Of a DNA stretch of 64,000 nucleotides, positions 1-9,314 are shown piece by piece (the stretch's first letter is position 1; each line of letters begins with the position of its first letter). The stretch comes from an uncultured Prevotellaceae bacterium. GTDB lineage: Bacteria; Bacteroidota; Bacteroidia; Bacteroidales; Muribaculaceae. The notes below the pieces were generated by a model that worked only from the letters and a program-made list of their open reading frames with translations, did not search any database and was not told the DNA's origin. The stretch spans positions 62,001-126,000 of the forward strand of contig ONMF01000001.1 in assembly GCA_900318865.1 (NCBI GenBank), read 5' to 3'. The position numbers and the translations under genes are program-made.

Positions 1-371
1 ATGAACAGTGCCAGCGCATGGTCGCCGTACATCTGCTTGACGTTGATGCCACCCAGCACGTCAATGTCGAGCACCACATTTCGTCCTTCGGCATTGATGC
101 GTTCTATTTCACGCTTCAGAGTTCCGTAGAAACGGCCTTCGTACACCTCTTGATATTCGGCGAACTCGTCGGCGGCAATGGCAGCCTTGAATTCCTCGGG
201 TGTCATGAAGTAGTAATTCACGCCGTCTTGCTCTCCACGACGAATGGGGCGGGTAGTGGCCGAAATGGAGAACGACAAGCGCAGCGACTCGTCCTTGATG
301 ATTTCGTTGATGATGGTCGATTTGCCACTACCCGACGGCGCCGATATGATTATCAGTTTTCCTGTTTCCAT
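1..371 (-). CDS. gmk: Guanylate kinase (C-terminus lies outside the window)
   Basis: Phosphorylates GMP to GDP with ATP in the cytoplasm, a step of purine nucleotide supply. The start METGKLIIISAPSGSGKST carries the P-loop (GSGKS, about residues 13-17), followed by the GMP-binding segment with ISATTRPIRRGE and later GRFYGT, both typical of guanylate kinases. The gene runs off the left edge after about 123 residues. It starts 23 nt after yicC on the same strand, the usual Bacteroidales yicC-gmk arrangement, so it is probably expressed from the promoter in front of yicC. The start is the ATG at 371. Confidence 0.95.
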   Translation of the reverse strand, partial: METGKLIIISAPSGSGKSTIINEIIKDESLRLSFSISATTRPIRRGEQDGVNYYFMTPEEFKAAIAADEFAEYQEVYEGRFYGTLKREIERINAEGRNVVLDIDVLGGINVKQMYGDHALALF

Positions 372-394
372 GGTTTTGATGTTGTTAATGAGGT

Positions 395-1273
395 TTATAA
401 TACATTGAGCACTTGCTCTTTGATTTGTTCTAATTGGTCTTTCATCGCCACCACTACTTTTTGCATCTCGGCATGGTTGGCCTTAGAGCCGGTGGTGTTG
501 ATTTCGCGCCCCATTTCCTGGGCGATAAATCCCAGTTTTTTACCTTGCCCCGGCTCGGCATGCAATGTCTCAAGGAAATAGTGCAAGTGGTTCTGCAGCC
601 GCAGTTTCTCTTCGGTGATATCCAGTTTTTCGATATAGAAGATAAGTTCTTGTTCCAGGCGGTTTTTGTCGTAGTCCATACCCTCAATCTGCTCGAGATT
701 GCTCAGGATGCGTGCTTTTATTTTCTCGATGCGTTGTGCGTCGAACTGTTCCACGTCGCTGAGCAGTTGCGCGATTCGTTCCACTTTTTCCTCGAAAAAA
801 CGCTCAAGGCGGGCACCTTCCTGAGTCCTGAACTCGATGAGAGCATTCACGGCTTTGACGACCGTTTCCATCAGGGCGTTGGCCTCGTCGTCGCTCACCT
901 CGTTGTCGTTGAGTTCGCTTTTCAGCGCGTCGGGCAGACGCAGCAGCGTGGCGTACCAATCTTGAGGTTCTTCGATTTCCAGCTCCTGGGCCATCTTGTC
1001 GATTTGGCTTTTGTAAAGTTTCAACAGCGGCATATTGATGCTCATGGCAGCATTGCCCTCGGCGGCTTCACATGAAATGTATAACTCCACTTTGCCCCTG
1101 AGCAATTTTTCGGCCACCATGTTGCGAATGTCGAGTTCGTGGTCGCGATAGGCTTGAGGCATGCGCACAAGCAGATCCATCTGCTTGCTGTTGAGTGATT
1201 TGATTTCGGCTGTGATTTGCTTGTTACCACAGATTGTCACCGCCTTACCAAATCCTGTCATTGATAATATCAT
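395..1273 (-). CDS. yicC: YicC-family endoribonuclease
   Basis: At 292 aa it has the normal YicC length and both family signatures: the N-terminal MTGFGKA motif (residues 5-11) and a C-terminal domain (DUF1732) with GKKLGFIAQEMGREINT near residue 245. YicC proteins are stress-linked ribonucleases known in E. coli and B. subtilis; the specific substrate here is unknown. It is the first gene of a yicC-gmk pair. The start ATG lies about 22 nt downstream of a TAAATTTG promoter on the minus strand. Confidence 0.93.
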   Translation of the reverse strand: MILSMTGFGKAVTICGNKQITAEIKSLNSKQMDLLVRMPQAYRDHELDIRNMVAEKLLRGKVELYISCEAAEGNAAMSINMPLLKLYKSQIDKMAQELEIEEPQDWYATLLRLPDALKSELNDNEVSDDEANALMETVVKAVNALIEFRTQEGARLERFFEEKVERIAQLLSDVEQFDAQRIEKIKARILSNLEQIEGMDYDKNRLEQELIFYIEKLDITEEKLRLQNHLHYFLETLHAEPGQGKKLGFIAQEMGREINTTGSKANHAEMQKVVVAMKDQLEQIKEQVLNVL

Positions 1274-1295
1274 AGTTCGTATTCCAATTTTTCTA

Positions 1296-1303
1296 CAAAT
1301 TTA
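1296..1303 (-). promoter_or_regulatory. Bacteroidota -7 promoter element for yicC-gmk
   Basis: Read on the minus strand this is TAAATTTG, a match to TAnnTTTG. It lies 22 nt upstream of the yicC ATG, so the leader is very short. Confidence 0.6.
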
Positions 1304-1347
1304 CACTTTAATTCGTCAGCAAGCAATTATAGACGGCTTTTTTTTCG

Positions 1348-1355
1348 TAATTTTG
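1348..1355 (+). promoter_or_regulatory. Bacteroidota -7 promoter element for tsaB
   Basis: TAATTTTG, 17 nt before the tsaB ATG at 1373. It sits back-to-back with the yicC promoter in a 99-nt divergent gap. Confidence 0.65.
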
Positions 1356-1372
1356 TGCCAAATTTTTGAACC

Positions 1373-2071
1373 ATGCCGACAATATTAAATATAGAAACGT
1401 CGACCACCGTGTGCTCGGTGGCTCTAACTGCCGACGGGCAAGTGCTTGACCATCATGAGAACTACGATGGCCCGACGCATGCCACGTTGCTGAGCGCCTA
1501 CGTGCAGAGTGCGCTGAAGTATCTGCGCAGCCGCGAACTTCGGCTCGATGCGGTGGCCGTGAGCATCGGGCCCGGGTCGTATACGGGGCTGCGCATAGGC
1601 CTGTCGCAAGCCAAAGGCCTTGCCTTCGGCCTGCAGGTGCCGCTGATAGGGGTGAACACCCTGCAGTTGCTCACCACATCGGCTATGTTCAGCCATTTCA
1701 TCGATATAGATGATGTGGTGTATGTGCCCATGATTGACGCCCGACGCATGGAAGTTTACACCGCAGCCTACGACAAAGCCCTTGCCACACTGCTCGAGCC
1801 GCAAGCCATGATTCTCGACTGTGATTCATTTTCGTCGATTTTCGCGGAGCACAAGCAGGTGGTCTTTGTGGGAAACGCTGTGGAAAAAGCTCAACAGGTG
1901 ATACGACATCCTCATGCACTCTTCATCGGCGGTATCAAGCCTGTTGCGCTTGACATGATGGCTCTTTCGGAGCGGGCTTTCCGCCGCAGCGAGTTTATCG
2001 ACGTGGCCTATTCCACTCCCCTCTATCTGAAAGAATTTCAGGCCACTAAATCCAAGAAAAACATCTTATAG
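1373..2071 (+). CDS. tsaB: tRNA threonylcarbamoyladenosine biosynthesis protein TsaB
   Basis: TsaB is the non-catalytic scaffold partner of TsaD in making t6A37 on ANN-decoding tRNAs. The 232-aa protein has the N-terminal ASKHA phosphate loop (LNIETSTTVCSVAL, residues 3-16) and the family segment SIGPGSYTGLRIGLSQAKGL (about residues 64-83), and lacks the metal-binding His motif of TsaD, as expected. The start ATG follows a TAATTTTG promoter. The downstream gene has its own promoter, so tsaB is probably a one-gene transcript or leads into it by read-through. Confidence 0.94.
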   Translation: MPTILNIETSTTVCSVALTADGQVLDHHENYDGPTHATLLSAYVQSALKYLRSRELRLDAVAVSIGPGSYTGLRIGLSQAKGLAFGLQVPLIGVNTLQLLTTSAMFSHFIDIDDVVYVPMIDARRMEVYTAAYDKALATLLEPQAMILDCDSFSSIFAEHKQVVFVGNAVEKAQQVIRHPHALFIGGIKPVALDMMALSERAFRRSEFIDVAYSTPLYLKEFQATKSKKNIL

Positions 2072-2094
2072 TTTCGGGTTTCATTTTTTTTCAG

Positions 2095-2102
2095 TAATTT
2101 TG
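2095..2102 (+). promoter_or_regulatory. -7 element in front of the DUF4290 gene
   Basis: TAATTTTG ends 6 nt before the ATG at 2109. The transcript would therefore be leaderless or nearly so. This position also argues against the upstream TTG at 2100 as the start. Confidence 0.65.
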
Positions 2103-2108
2103 CGGATT

Positions 2109-2705
2109 ATGCTGACATATAATTCACAACTCAAACAACTCGTTTTGCCCGAGTATGGGCGCAACATCCAGCAGATGGTGGACCATTGCGTCACTATCGA
2201 GGACCGTGAAGAGCGCAACCGTTGCGCTTACTCTATCGTGCAAATCATGGGGAATTTCTTCCCACAGATGCGCGACCAGGATGATTTTAAACACAAGCTG
2301 TGGGATCATCTTGCCATCATGAGCGATTTCAAGCTCGACATTGATTATCCCTATCCTGTGCTCAACGAAGCCAACTTGGAAACCCGGCCCGAGCCATTGC
2401 GTTATCAACTCGAAGAGATCAAGTACAGGCATTATGGCAAAATCATTGAGCGCATGATTGAGCGCGCGGCGCAGTACCCCGAGGGTGAAGAGCGCGACGC
2501 GCTGGTAATGCTTCTTGCCAACCACATGAAGAAGCTTATCTTCCAAATCAGCAAAGAGGATGTGGACGATGTGAAAATTTTCAAGGATTTGGCGCATTAT
2601 TCGCACGGTGCCATCCGCCTGGACCCCGCCACGCATGTGCTACACGAGTTCAAGGAGGCCCCGCAGCAGTCGCAATCCTCAGGAAAGAAGAAAAAGAAAA
2701 AATGA
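2109..2705 (+). CDS. DUF4290 domain-containing protein
   Basis: A 198-aa soluble protein recognised as the Bacteroidota-specific DUF4290 family (MLTYNSQLKQLVLPEYGRNI start, then the VDHCVTIEDREERNRCA segment). Function is unknown. It is predicted helical, with charged residues throughout and a lysine-rich tail of six consecutive lysines near the C-terminus. It overlaps rimM by ATGA (2702-2705), so the two are likely translationally coupled. The conserved position beside rimM suggests a link to ribosome biogenesis, but that is inference. I chose ATG 2109 over TTG 2100 because the promoter element ends at 2102. Confidence 0.85.
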   Translation: MLTYNSQLKQLVLPEYGRNIQQMVDHCVTIEDREERNRCAYSIVQIMGNFFPQMRDQDDFKHKLWDHLAIMSDFKLDIDYPYPVLNEANLETRPEPLRYQLEEIKYRHYGKIIERMIERAAQYPEGEERDALVMLLANHMKKLIFQISKEDVDDVKIFKDLAHYSHGAIRLDPATHVLHEFKEAPQQSQSSGKKKKKK

Positions 2706-3235
2706 TTACACGCGATGCACTCATCAAAATCGGGCGCTATAACAAGCCCCATGGTGTGAATGGCGAGATCTCGGCAACACTCGACGTTGACACTGAGGTG
2801 TTGACTCATTTCTCATGCCTGGTGAGTGACATCGATGGCATATTTGTGCCCTTTTTCGTGACCGGTAGTCGTGACAAATCGGCGCAAGTAACCTTGCTGA
2901 GCATTGATGGAGTGACCAGCGATGAACAGGCGTCAATGCTGGTCAACAAGGACATATTTGTTTTGCGGCGGGAGTACGATGAACTGCCCGCCGATGACGA
3001 CAGCGATGATTACCCGCTTGACTACTTTGTGGGGTTCAAGATCACTGACACCGACGGCACGCCGGTGGGGGAGGTGGTCGATGTGGACGACACCACCATC
3101 AACTGGCTGTTTGTCGTCGAAACGCCCGGAGGCGAACAAGTGCATGTGCCGGCTGCCGATGAGTTGATGGATGACATCGACCTGACGGCCCGCACCATTG
3201 TCATGAATCTGCCCGAGGGTTTAATTGATTTATAA
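2702..3235 (+). CDS. rimM: Ribosome maturation factor RimM
   Basis: RimM binds S19 and helps 30S subunit 3'-domain assembly. The 177-aa length is normal. The N-terminal RimM beta-barrel opens with IGRYNKPHGVNGEISATLD and the C-terminal PRC-barrel begins near residue 100 (YFVGFKITDTDGTPVGEV) and ends with MNLPEGLIDL. The start codon overlaps the stop of the DUF4290 gene (ATGA). Confidence 0.95.
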   Translation: MITRDALIKIGRYNKPHGVNGEISATLDVDTEVLTHFSCLVSDIDGIFVPFFVTGSRDKSAQVTLLSIDGVTSDEQASMLVNKDIFVLRREYDELPADDDSDDYPLDYFVGFKITDTDGTPVGEVVDVDDTTINWLFVVETPGGEQVHVPAADELMDDIDLTARTIVMNLPEGLIDL

Positions 3236-3257
3236 ATGATTGAAAAAAGTAACAACC

Positions 3258-3908
3258 ATGCACGCTTTCAAACAAACACATCTTATCATTGCGCTGATGG
3301 CAGCGTTTTGGTTGCTTTGGCCCGGAGCATTGAGCGCCAAAAAACAGGCGGTGGATATCTACGACCTGTCGCTCGACGAAAACCTTGATATGCCGCAAAT
3401 TCATAACGACAAGCAAGCGGCCAAGGTGCAAGACTATCAGTACGACGTGGCTGTGAAGCTCAAGAAGCAGAACTTTGATGTGGAGCTCATGCGCGACAAC
3501 GAGGTGATTGTGGTCACCATCCCCGCTGGGCAGCTATTCGGCCCCAACGACACCATCCTGAGCAATCTTGGGAAGACGTCGCTCAAGCCCATGCTCCAGT
3601 ATCTTCAAAACCCCGGTTTCTATAAAATGCTGCTGGTGATGCATAGCGACAACACCGGCTCAGATGCCTATACGCTCGAATTGACCCGGTCGAGGGTGAA
3701 TGCTGTGTTCGACTGGTTTGAGGACAATGGCACCGTGGAGTTCGTGGTGCCGTATGCCCTGGGCGACACCGACCCGCTGGTCGACAACAATTCCATGGTG
3801 AACCGCAAGCGCAATCGCCGGCTTGAGATTTACCTGGTGCCCGACAACGTGATGATCAATCAAGCCAAGAAAGGCAAAATCAACATCAAGCAAATACAAA
3901 AACAATAA
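3258..3908 (+). CDS. OmpA-family envelope protein
   Basis: A 216-aa secreted protein. Residues 1-27 form a signal peptide (MHAFKQTHLIIALMAAFWLL..., cleavage near LSA-KK). The C-terminal half resembles the OmpA peptidoglycan-binding fold: LELTRSRVNAVFDWFEDNG followed by VVPYALGDTDPLVDNNS and NRKRNRRLEIYLVP, where the conserved Asp/Arg pair normally grips diaminopimelate. No beta-barrel domain is seen, so it is probably periplasmic or cell-wall attached. ATG 3258 gives a clean signal peptide; a TTG at 3240 is an alternative. It lies between rimM and proS with a 6-nt gap to proS, and is probably co-transcribed. Confidence 0.85.
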   Translation: MHAFKQTHLIIALMAAFWLLWPGALSAKKQAVDIYDLSLDENLDMPQIHNDKQAAKVQDYQYDVAVKLKKQNFDVELMRDNEVIVVTIPAGQLFGPNDTILSNLGKTSLKPMLQYLQNPGFYKMLLVMHSDNTGSDAYTLELTRSRVNAVFDWFEDNGTVEFVVPYALGDTDPLVDNNSMVNRKRNRRLEIYLVPDNVMINQAKKGKINIKQIQKQ

Positions 3909-3914
3909 ATCAAT

Positions 3915-5396
3915 ATGGCAAACGAACTGAAAGATTTAACAAAGAGAGCCGTTAATTATTCACAATGGTACAACGAACTGGTGGTCAAAGCCGACCTGGC
4001 CGAGCAATCGGCCGTGCGCGGATGTATGGTCATCAAGCCCTATGGATATGCCATCTGGGAAAAAATGCAGCGCCAGCTCGATGACATGTTCAAGGCAACC
4101 GGTGTGCAGAACGCTTATTTCCCGCTGCTCATACCCAAGTCCTTCCTCAGCCGTGAGGCCGACCATGTGGAAGGCTTTGCCAAGGAATGTGCCGTGGTGA
4201 CACATTACCGCCTGAAGAATGACCCCGAGGGCAAGGGAGTGGTTGTCGACCCCGAGGCTCGTCTCGAGGAAGAACTGATAATCCGACCCACTTCGGAAAC
4301 AATTATATGGAACACCTATCGCAACTGGATCAGCTCCTATCGCGACCTGCCTCTGCTGGTGAATCAGTGGGCCAATGTCTTCCGATGGGAGATGCGCACT
4401 CGTCTGTTCCTGCGCACTGCCGAGTTCCTTTGGCAAGAAGGCCATACCGCCCATGCCACCAAGGAAGAAGCGCAGGCCAAGGCCATCGAGATGCTTCATG
4501 TCTACGGCGACTTCGCCGAGAAATACATGGCTCTTCCGGTGGTGAAAGGTGTGAAAACGGCCAATGAGCGTTTTGCCGGCGCCCTCGAAACTTATACCAT
4601 CGAGGCCATGATGCAAGACGGAAAAGCACTGCAATCGGGCACTTCGCATTTTCTGGGGCAGAACTTTGCCAAGGCTTTCGATGTGAAATTCATCAACAAG
4701 GAGAACCAGCTTGAGTACGTTTGGGCTACCTCGTGGGGAGTTTCCACCCGACTGATGGGCGCGCTCATCATGACGCACAGCGACGACAACGGACTGGTGC
4801 TTCCGCCGCATTTGGCACCCATCCAGGTGGTGATTGTCCCCGTTTACAAAAATGCTGAGCAGCTGCGCGAGGTGGATGCTTGTGTGGCACCCATTGTGGA
4901 ACGCTTCAAGGCCATGGGCATCTCGGTGAAATATGACAATGCCGACAACAAGCGTCCGGGATTCAAATTTGCCGATTATGAGCTGAAGGGGGTGCCCGTG
5001 AGACTGGTCATCGGAGCGCGCGACATCGCCAACGGCACCATCGAAGTCATGCGCCGCGACACGCTGGAAAAATCGAGCGAGCCGCTCCAGGGCATCGAGA
5101 ACCGCGTGAGCAGCTTGCTTGAGGAAATTCAACAAAACATCTACCAGAAAGCTTTGCGCCATCGTGAAGAGATGACCTTCAAAGTCGATACTTGGGAGGA
5201 ATTCAAGGAGCAGATTGAGAAGGGCGGATTCATTTTGGCTCATTGGGATGGGACCACCGAGACCGAGGAGAAAATCAAAGAAGAAACCAAGGCAACCATC
5301 CGTTGCATTCCACTCGATGCCCCCGAAGAGGAGGGACGGTGCATCTACACCGGCAAGCCCAGCAAGCGCCGCGTGATTTTCGCCCGTAACTATTGA
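3915..5396 (+). CDS. proS: Prolyl-tRNA synthetase (short, archaeal/eukaryote-like form)
   Basis: Charges tRNA-Pro with proline. At 493 aa it is the short class that lacks the INS editing domain between motifs 2 and 3 and carries a C-terminal extension. Visible are the class II motif 2 region ([15 protein letters not shown] about residue 119, then [25 protein letters not shown]) and motif 3 ([18 protein letters not shown] about residue 273), then an anticodon-binding domain (VVIVPVYKN). Cysteine and histidine residues of the zinc-like C-terminal domain are few. Its stop overlaps by 7 nt the end of a convergent recombinase gene. Confidence 0.97.
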   Translation: MANELKDLTKRAVNYSQWYNELVVKADLAEQSAVRGCMVIKPYGYAIWEKMQRQLDDMFKATGVQNAYFPLLIPKSFLSREADHVEGFAKECAVVTHYRLKNDPEGKGVVVDPEARLEEELIIRPTSETIIWNTYRNWISSYRDLPLLVNQWANVFRWEMRTRLFLRTAEFLWQEGHTAHATKEEAQAKAIEMLHVYGDFAEKYMALPVVKGVKTANERFAGALETYTIEAMMQDGKALQSGTSHFLGQNFAKAFDVKFINKENQLEYVWATSWGVSTRLMGALIMTHSDDNGLVLPPHLAPIQVVIVPVYKNAEQLREVDACVAPIVERFKAMGISVKYDNADNKRPGFKFADYELKGVPVRLVIGARDIANGTIEVMRRDTLEKSSEPLQGIENRVSSLLEEIQQNIYQKALRHREEMTFKVDTWEEFKEQIEKGGFILAHWDGTTETEEKIKEETKATIRCIPLDAPEEEGRCIYTGKPSKRRVIFARNY

Positions 5397-6076
5397 CCGG
5401 GCTGCGAAGCGTGATTTTTGATTAAATCGGATTTATTTATGAAGGTGTCGATATACTTGCTGAGAGTATTCCTCGACACCTTCAATTTTTGTGCGATTTT
5501 AATTCTTGGCATGCCTTGTCTCATCCATTCCACAATCTGGGTGTGTGAGGTGTAGAGCTTGTATTTCTCTTGTTTGCTGAGCCTTCCTCGTGGTCGGCCC
5601 AGTGTCAGCCCCTCATGTCGGCGGCGTGCCAGAGCCTCGATGGTGCGCTGGCTGATTAGGTTCCGTTCGATTTCGGCGCTCAGTCCGAATGCAAATGCCA
5701 GCACCTTGCTTTGAATATCATCGCCCAAGCGATAACCGTCTTTCACCGTCCATACGCGGCATCCTCGACTCATGCACAAATTCAGTATCTCCATAATCAT
5801 GAATAAATTTCGGCCAAGTCTTGATAACTCGGTGCAGATGATGAGGTCGTTTTCGTCGACCTCCGAAAGCAATGTGCCCAATTCTCTCTTCTTGTAATTC
5901 TTGGTGCCACTGATGGTTTCCTCAATCCAACCATCAATTTCGATTCGGTTCGTATCACAAAACCGCTGCAACTCGAAGCGTTGGTTTTCAACTGTCTGCT
6001 TGTCGCTGCTTACTCTAATGTAACCATAAACCATGTTCTTGCGTTGTGAATTGTTCTTGTTATATTCATTGTTCAT
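5390..6076 (-). CDS. Serine-type DNA invertase/resolvase, Mpi-like
   Basis: A 228-aa small serine recombinase. The resolvase catalytic domain covers about residues 16-150: [11 protein letters not shown] places the nucleophile at Ser23, and ELSRLGRN carries the conserved arginines. A C-terminal helix-turn-helix ([21 protein letters not shown]) binds DNA. It resembles the 'master DNA invertase Mpi' family that flips capsule promoters in Bacteroides. It stands alone beside proS, overlapping that gene tail to tail, with no transposase or phage gene. I found no obvious invertible promoter nearby. An internal ATG at 6034 would give a protein starting [10 protein letters not shown], closer to many homologues. 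Confidence 0.9.
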   Translation of the reverse strand: MNNEYNKNNSQRKNMVYGYIRVSSDKQTVENQRFELQRFCDTNRIEIDGWIEETISGTKNYKKRELGTLLSEVDENDLIICTELSRLGRNLFMIMEILNLCMSRGCRVWTVKDGYRLGDDIQSKVLAFAFGLSAEIERNLISQRTIEALARRRHEGLTLGRPRGRLSKQEKYKLYTSHTQIVEWMRQGMPRIKIAQKLKVSRNTLSKYIDTFINKSDLIKNHASQPGQ

Positions 6077-6120
6077 ATGAACGTTGACTTAGTAATCTCG
6101 AAAATAGAAGGCGGTTAGGA

Positions 6121-6146
6121 AAAACCCAAAAGTTACTTTGGATTTT
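6121..6146. repeat. Imperfect inverted repeat between recombinase and barrel gene
   Basis: Arms of 10 nt (6121-6130 and 6137-6146, 9 of 10 pairs) flank the 6-nt spacer AGTTAC. It lies in the divergent gap between the serine recombinase and the outer-membrane protein gene. It might be an operator or a recombinase site; the sequence alone does not decide. Confidence 0.4.
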
Positions 6147-6160
6147 TGCTTTCCTTGTAC

Positions 6161-6168
6161 TAATTTTG
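6161..6168 (+). promoter_or_regulatory. -7 element for the outer-membrane barrel gene
   Basis: TAATTTTG ends 4 nt before ATG 6173, so the message should be leaderless. Confidence 0.65.
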
Positions 6169-6172
6169 TGGC

Positions 6173-6862
6173 ATGAAGAGGATTATAACAATCTTATTGA
6201 TGTGCATGCTGGTGCCTTGTGTGGCGCAAGCAGGCGACGATGAATATATAAAGGTGGACTGGTATCCGCTGTTTACCGACAGTGTGGGCTGGAATATCTA
6301 CACCGGTGACCTGGTGCTGGGATGGAACTCGGCATCGGGAGCCGATGTGGCCATGGGCCGCAGTGTGGACATCGGCTGGCTGAGCGTGGTGGGTGCAAAG
6401 TACAACACCGGTCACGGCCAGCGCATCACCATGGGCCTGGGAATCAATTGGCGTAATTTCAGGCTCGACAAGGGGAAGCAGTTTGTGCAGGATGAAGGCC
6501 ACATGAGCATCGTCGATGCCCCGGCACAGGCCAGTGGGGTGACATCGAGAGTGAAAGTGTTTTCGCTCACCTTGCCGGTGATGCTGCGCCAGCGTATCGC
6601 TTCCAAAATAGATGTTTTTGCCGGCCCGGTGCTGAACCTCAATCTCCATGCGAGCATGGAAATCACATACACGCTTGCTGGCGACAAGGTGAAGCACAAG
6701 AGCAATCACATCCATCAGGTGCCTGTCACCGTCGATGTAATGGGCGGCATCAAGTGGCGTTGCCTTGGCTGTTATGTGCGTTACAGTCCTTGCCATGTGC
6801 TACGTGAGCAATATGCCCCGGCATTCAATCCGCTCACTGTGGGCTTGTATATCGGTTTTTGA
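6173..6862 (+). CDS. Small outer-membrane beta-barrel protein, function unknown
   Basis: A 229-aa protein with a clear signal peptide (MKRIITILLMCMLVPCVAQA, cleavage before GDD) and an alternating hydrophobic pattern of amphipathic strands. Examples are GDLVLGWNS, QRITMGLGINWRNF, KIDVFAGPVLNLNL and the final strand LTVGLYIGF, which ends in phenylalanine as outer-membrane proteins do. This fits an eight-strand-like barrel of the PorT/OMP_b-brl type common in Bacteroidota; substrate and role are unknown. It is transcribed from its own promoter, divergent from the recombinase. Confidence 0.75.
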   Translation: MKRIITILLMCMLVPCVAQAGDDEYIKVDWYPLFTDSVGWNIYTGDLVLGWNSASGADVAMGRSVDIGWLSVVGAKYNTGHGQRITMGLGINWRNFRLDKGKQFVQDEGHMSIVDAPAQASGVTSRVKVFSLTLPVMLRQRIASKIDVFAGPVLNLNLHASMEITYTLAGDKVKHKSNHIHQVPVTVDVMGGIKWRCLGCYVRYSPCHVLREQYAPAFNPLTVGLYIGF

Positions 6863-6874
6863 CACAATATTCCC

Positions 6875-6882
6875 TATTTTTG
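6875..6882 (+). promoter_or_regulatory. Candidate -7 element for groES-groEL
   Basis: TATTTTTG, about 140 nt upstream of groES. It would place the start of transcription just in front of the palindrome at 6894-6924. I did not find a well-spaced -33 element. Confidence 0.45.
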
Positions 6883-6893
6883 GCACAATCTGA

Positions 6894-6924
6894 CCATGCG
6901 ACTGACAAATTGTCAACTGCATGG
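6894..6924. promoter_or_regulatory. 31-bp imperfect palindrome upstream of groES (candidate heat-shock operator)
   Basis: Two 15-nt arms (12 of 15 paired) meet around a central A at 6909, with the perfect core TGACAA-A-TTGTCA and the outer ends CCATGC/GCATGG. It lies directly downstream of the candidate promoter, in the groESL leader, where a repressor or an RNA hairpin could act. It is not the classical CIRCE sequence. Confidence 0.5.
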
Positions 6925-6928
6925 CATT

Positions 6929-6945
6929 TGGCACGGTGTGTGCCA
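6929..6945. repeat. Short palindrome in the groES leader
   Basis: TGGCAC-N5-GTGCCA, a perfect 6-bp inverted repeat immediately after the larger palindrome. It could form a second hairpin in the groESL leader or belong to the same operator region. Confidence 0.4.
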
Positions 6946-7023
6946 TGATGTGAAATGTGCGAAGGAACAAATGCCCGAACACAACGGAAAATCGTTTAAC
7001 CATTTAAAAATTATAAACTGACT

Positions 7024-7296
7024 ATGACAATTAAACCATTGAGCGACCGCGTGCTGGTCGTGCCGGCAAAAGCCGAAGAAGTGGTGGGTGGCATCATCAT
7101 CCCCGACAGTGCAAAAGAAAAACCGTTGAAAGGCCTGGTAAAAGCCGTTGGCGGCGGGACCAAAGACGAAGAAATGGTAGTGAAAGCCGGTGACACCGTG
7201 CTCTACGGCAAATATGCCGGCACCGAGATTGAAGTCGATGGTGAAAAGTTGCTGATGATGCGACAGAGTGACATTTTGGCAATCGTTGAAGAATAA
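7024..7296 (+). CDS. groES: Co-chaperonin GroES
   Basis: Caps the GroEL ring during ATP-driven protein folding. The 90-aa length is normal, with the family start [12 protein letters not shown], the mobile-loop region near residues 18-35 ([19 protein letters not shown]) and the end [12 protein letters not shown]. It is followed after 37 nt by groEL in the standard operon. A 140-nt leader with palindromes precedes it. Confidence 0.97.
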   Translation: MTIKPLSDRVLVVPAKAEEVVGGIIIPDSAKEKPLKGLVKAVGGGTKDEEMVVKAGDTVLYGKYAGTEIEVDGEKLLMMRQSDILAIVEE

Positions 7297-7319
7297 TCCA
7301 ATCAAGACAACATAAAACT

Positions 7320-8968
<1,649 letters not shown>

Positions 8969-9314
8969 ATTCCTTATTGACAGGAATTATAAACCGGACT
9001 GTGGCGTTAATGCCTCAGCCCGGTTTTTTTTTGAGAAAATAGTTAAGAAACACAAAATAAATAAAGAATTTTTTCGTTATATATTTAAAAGCAAAATCAG
9101 GCGTTTAGGCACAAGGAAGCGATAGAAGACAAAAAAAATTGCAGATATGCGCAAATTTGCTTAATTTTGCACATTGTGTATGAGTCCACGGATAACCGTG
9201 TAATAATACGCATGAATCACATTTTGTTCGCATAAGTGTTTGGGTTTCAATTTTTTATGCAGAGCCCAAAGCCCCAGAGTAATACCCAACAAGCACCTAA
9301 AACGGTAGTTGTTG
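8969..9314 (+). promoter_or_regulatory. Capsule-locus promoter and leader between groEL and upxY
   Basis: The first 60 nt hold the groEL terminator. A well-formed promoter follows: TTG at 9139-9141, a 20-nt spacer and TAATTTTG at 9162-9169. The roughly 140-nt leader to upxY contains a 7-codon mini-ORF (9180-9203, overlapping the hairpin CACGG-ATAA-CCGTG) and a possible TTTGGG/CCCAAA stem (9239-9244 with 9265-9270). A long leader before a UpxY antiterminator fits known capsule regulation, in which the antiterminator acts in the 5' leader. I saw no flanking inverted repeats that would make the promoter invertible. Confidence 0.6.
8991..9032 (+). terminator. Rho-independent terminator of groES-groEL
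   Basis: Arms AAACCGGACTGTGGC (8991-9005) and GCCTCAGCCCGGTTT pair at 13 of 15 positions around a short loop and are followed by nine to ten T. A smaller perfect 7-bp hairpin (AATTCCT/AGGAATT) lies between it and the groEL stop. Confidence 0.85.

Noticed and set aside
434..1075. Plus-strand 213-aa frame across yicC
   Set aside because: Antisense shadow of yicC.
3960..5243. Minus-strand 427-aa open frame
   Set aside because: Antisense shadow of proS.
6929..6945. Sigma-54 -24/-12 promoter (TGGCAC...)
   Set aside because: The -12 part reads GTGCC rather than TTGCA and the spacing fits a palindrome better; no sigma-54 activator gene is nearby.
9030..9300. Possible invertible promoter in front of the capsule operon
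   Set aside because: I looked for flanking inverted repeats and found none longer than a few bases.
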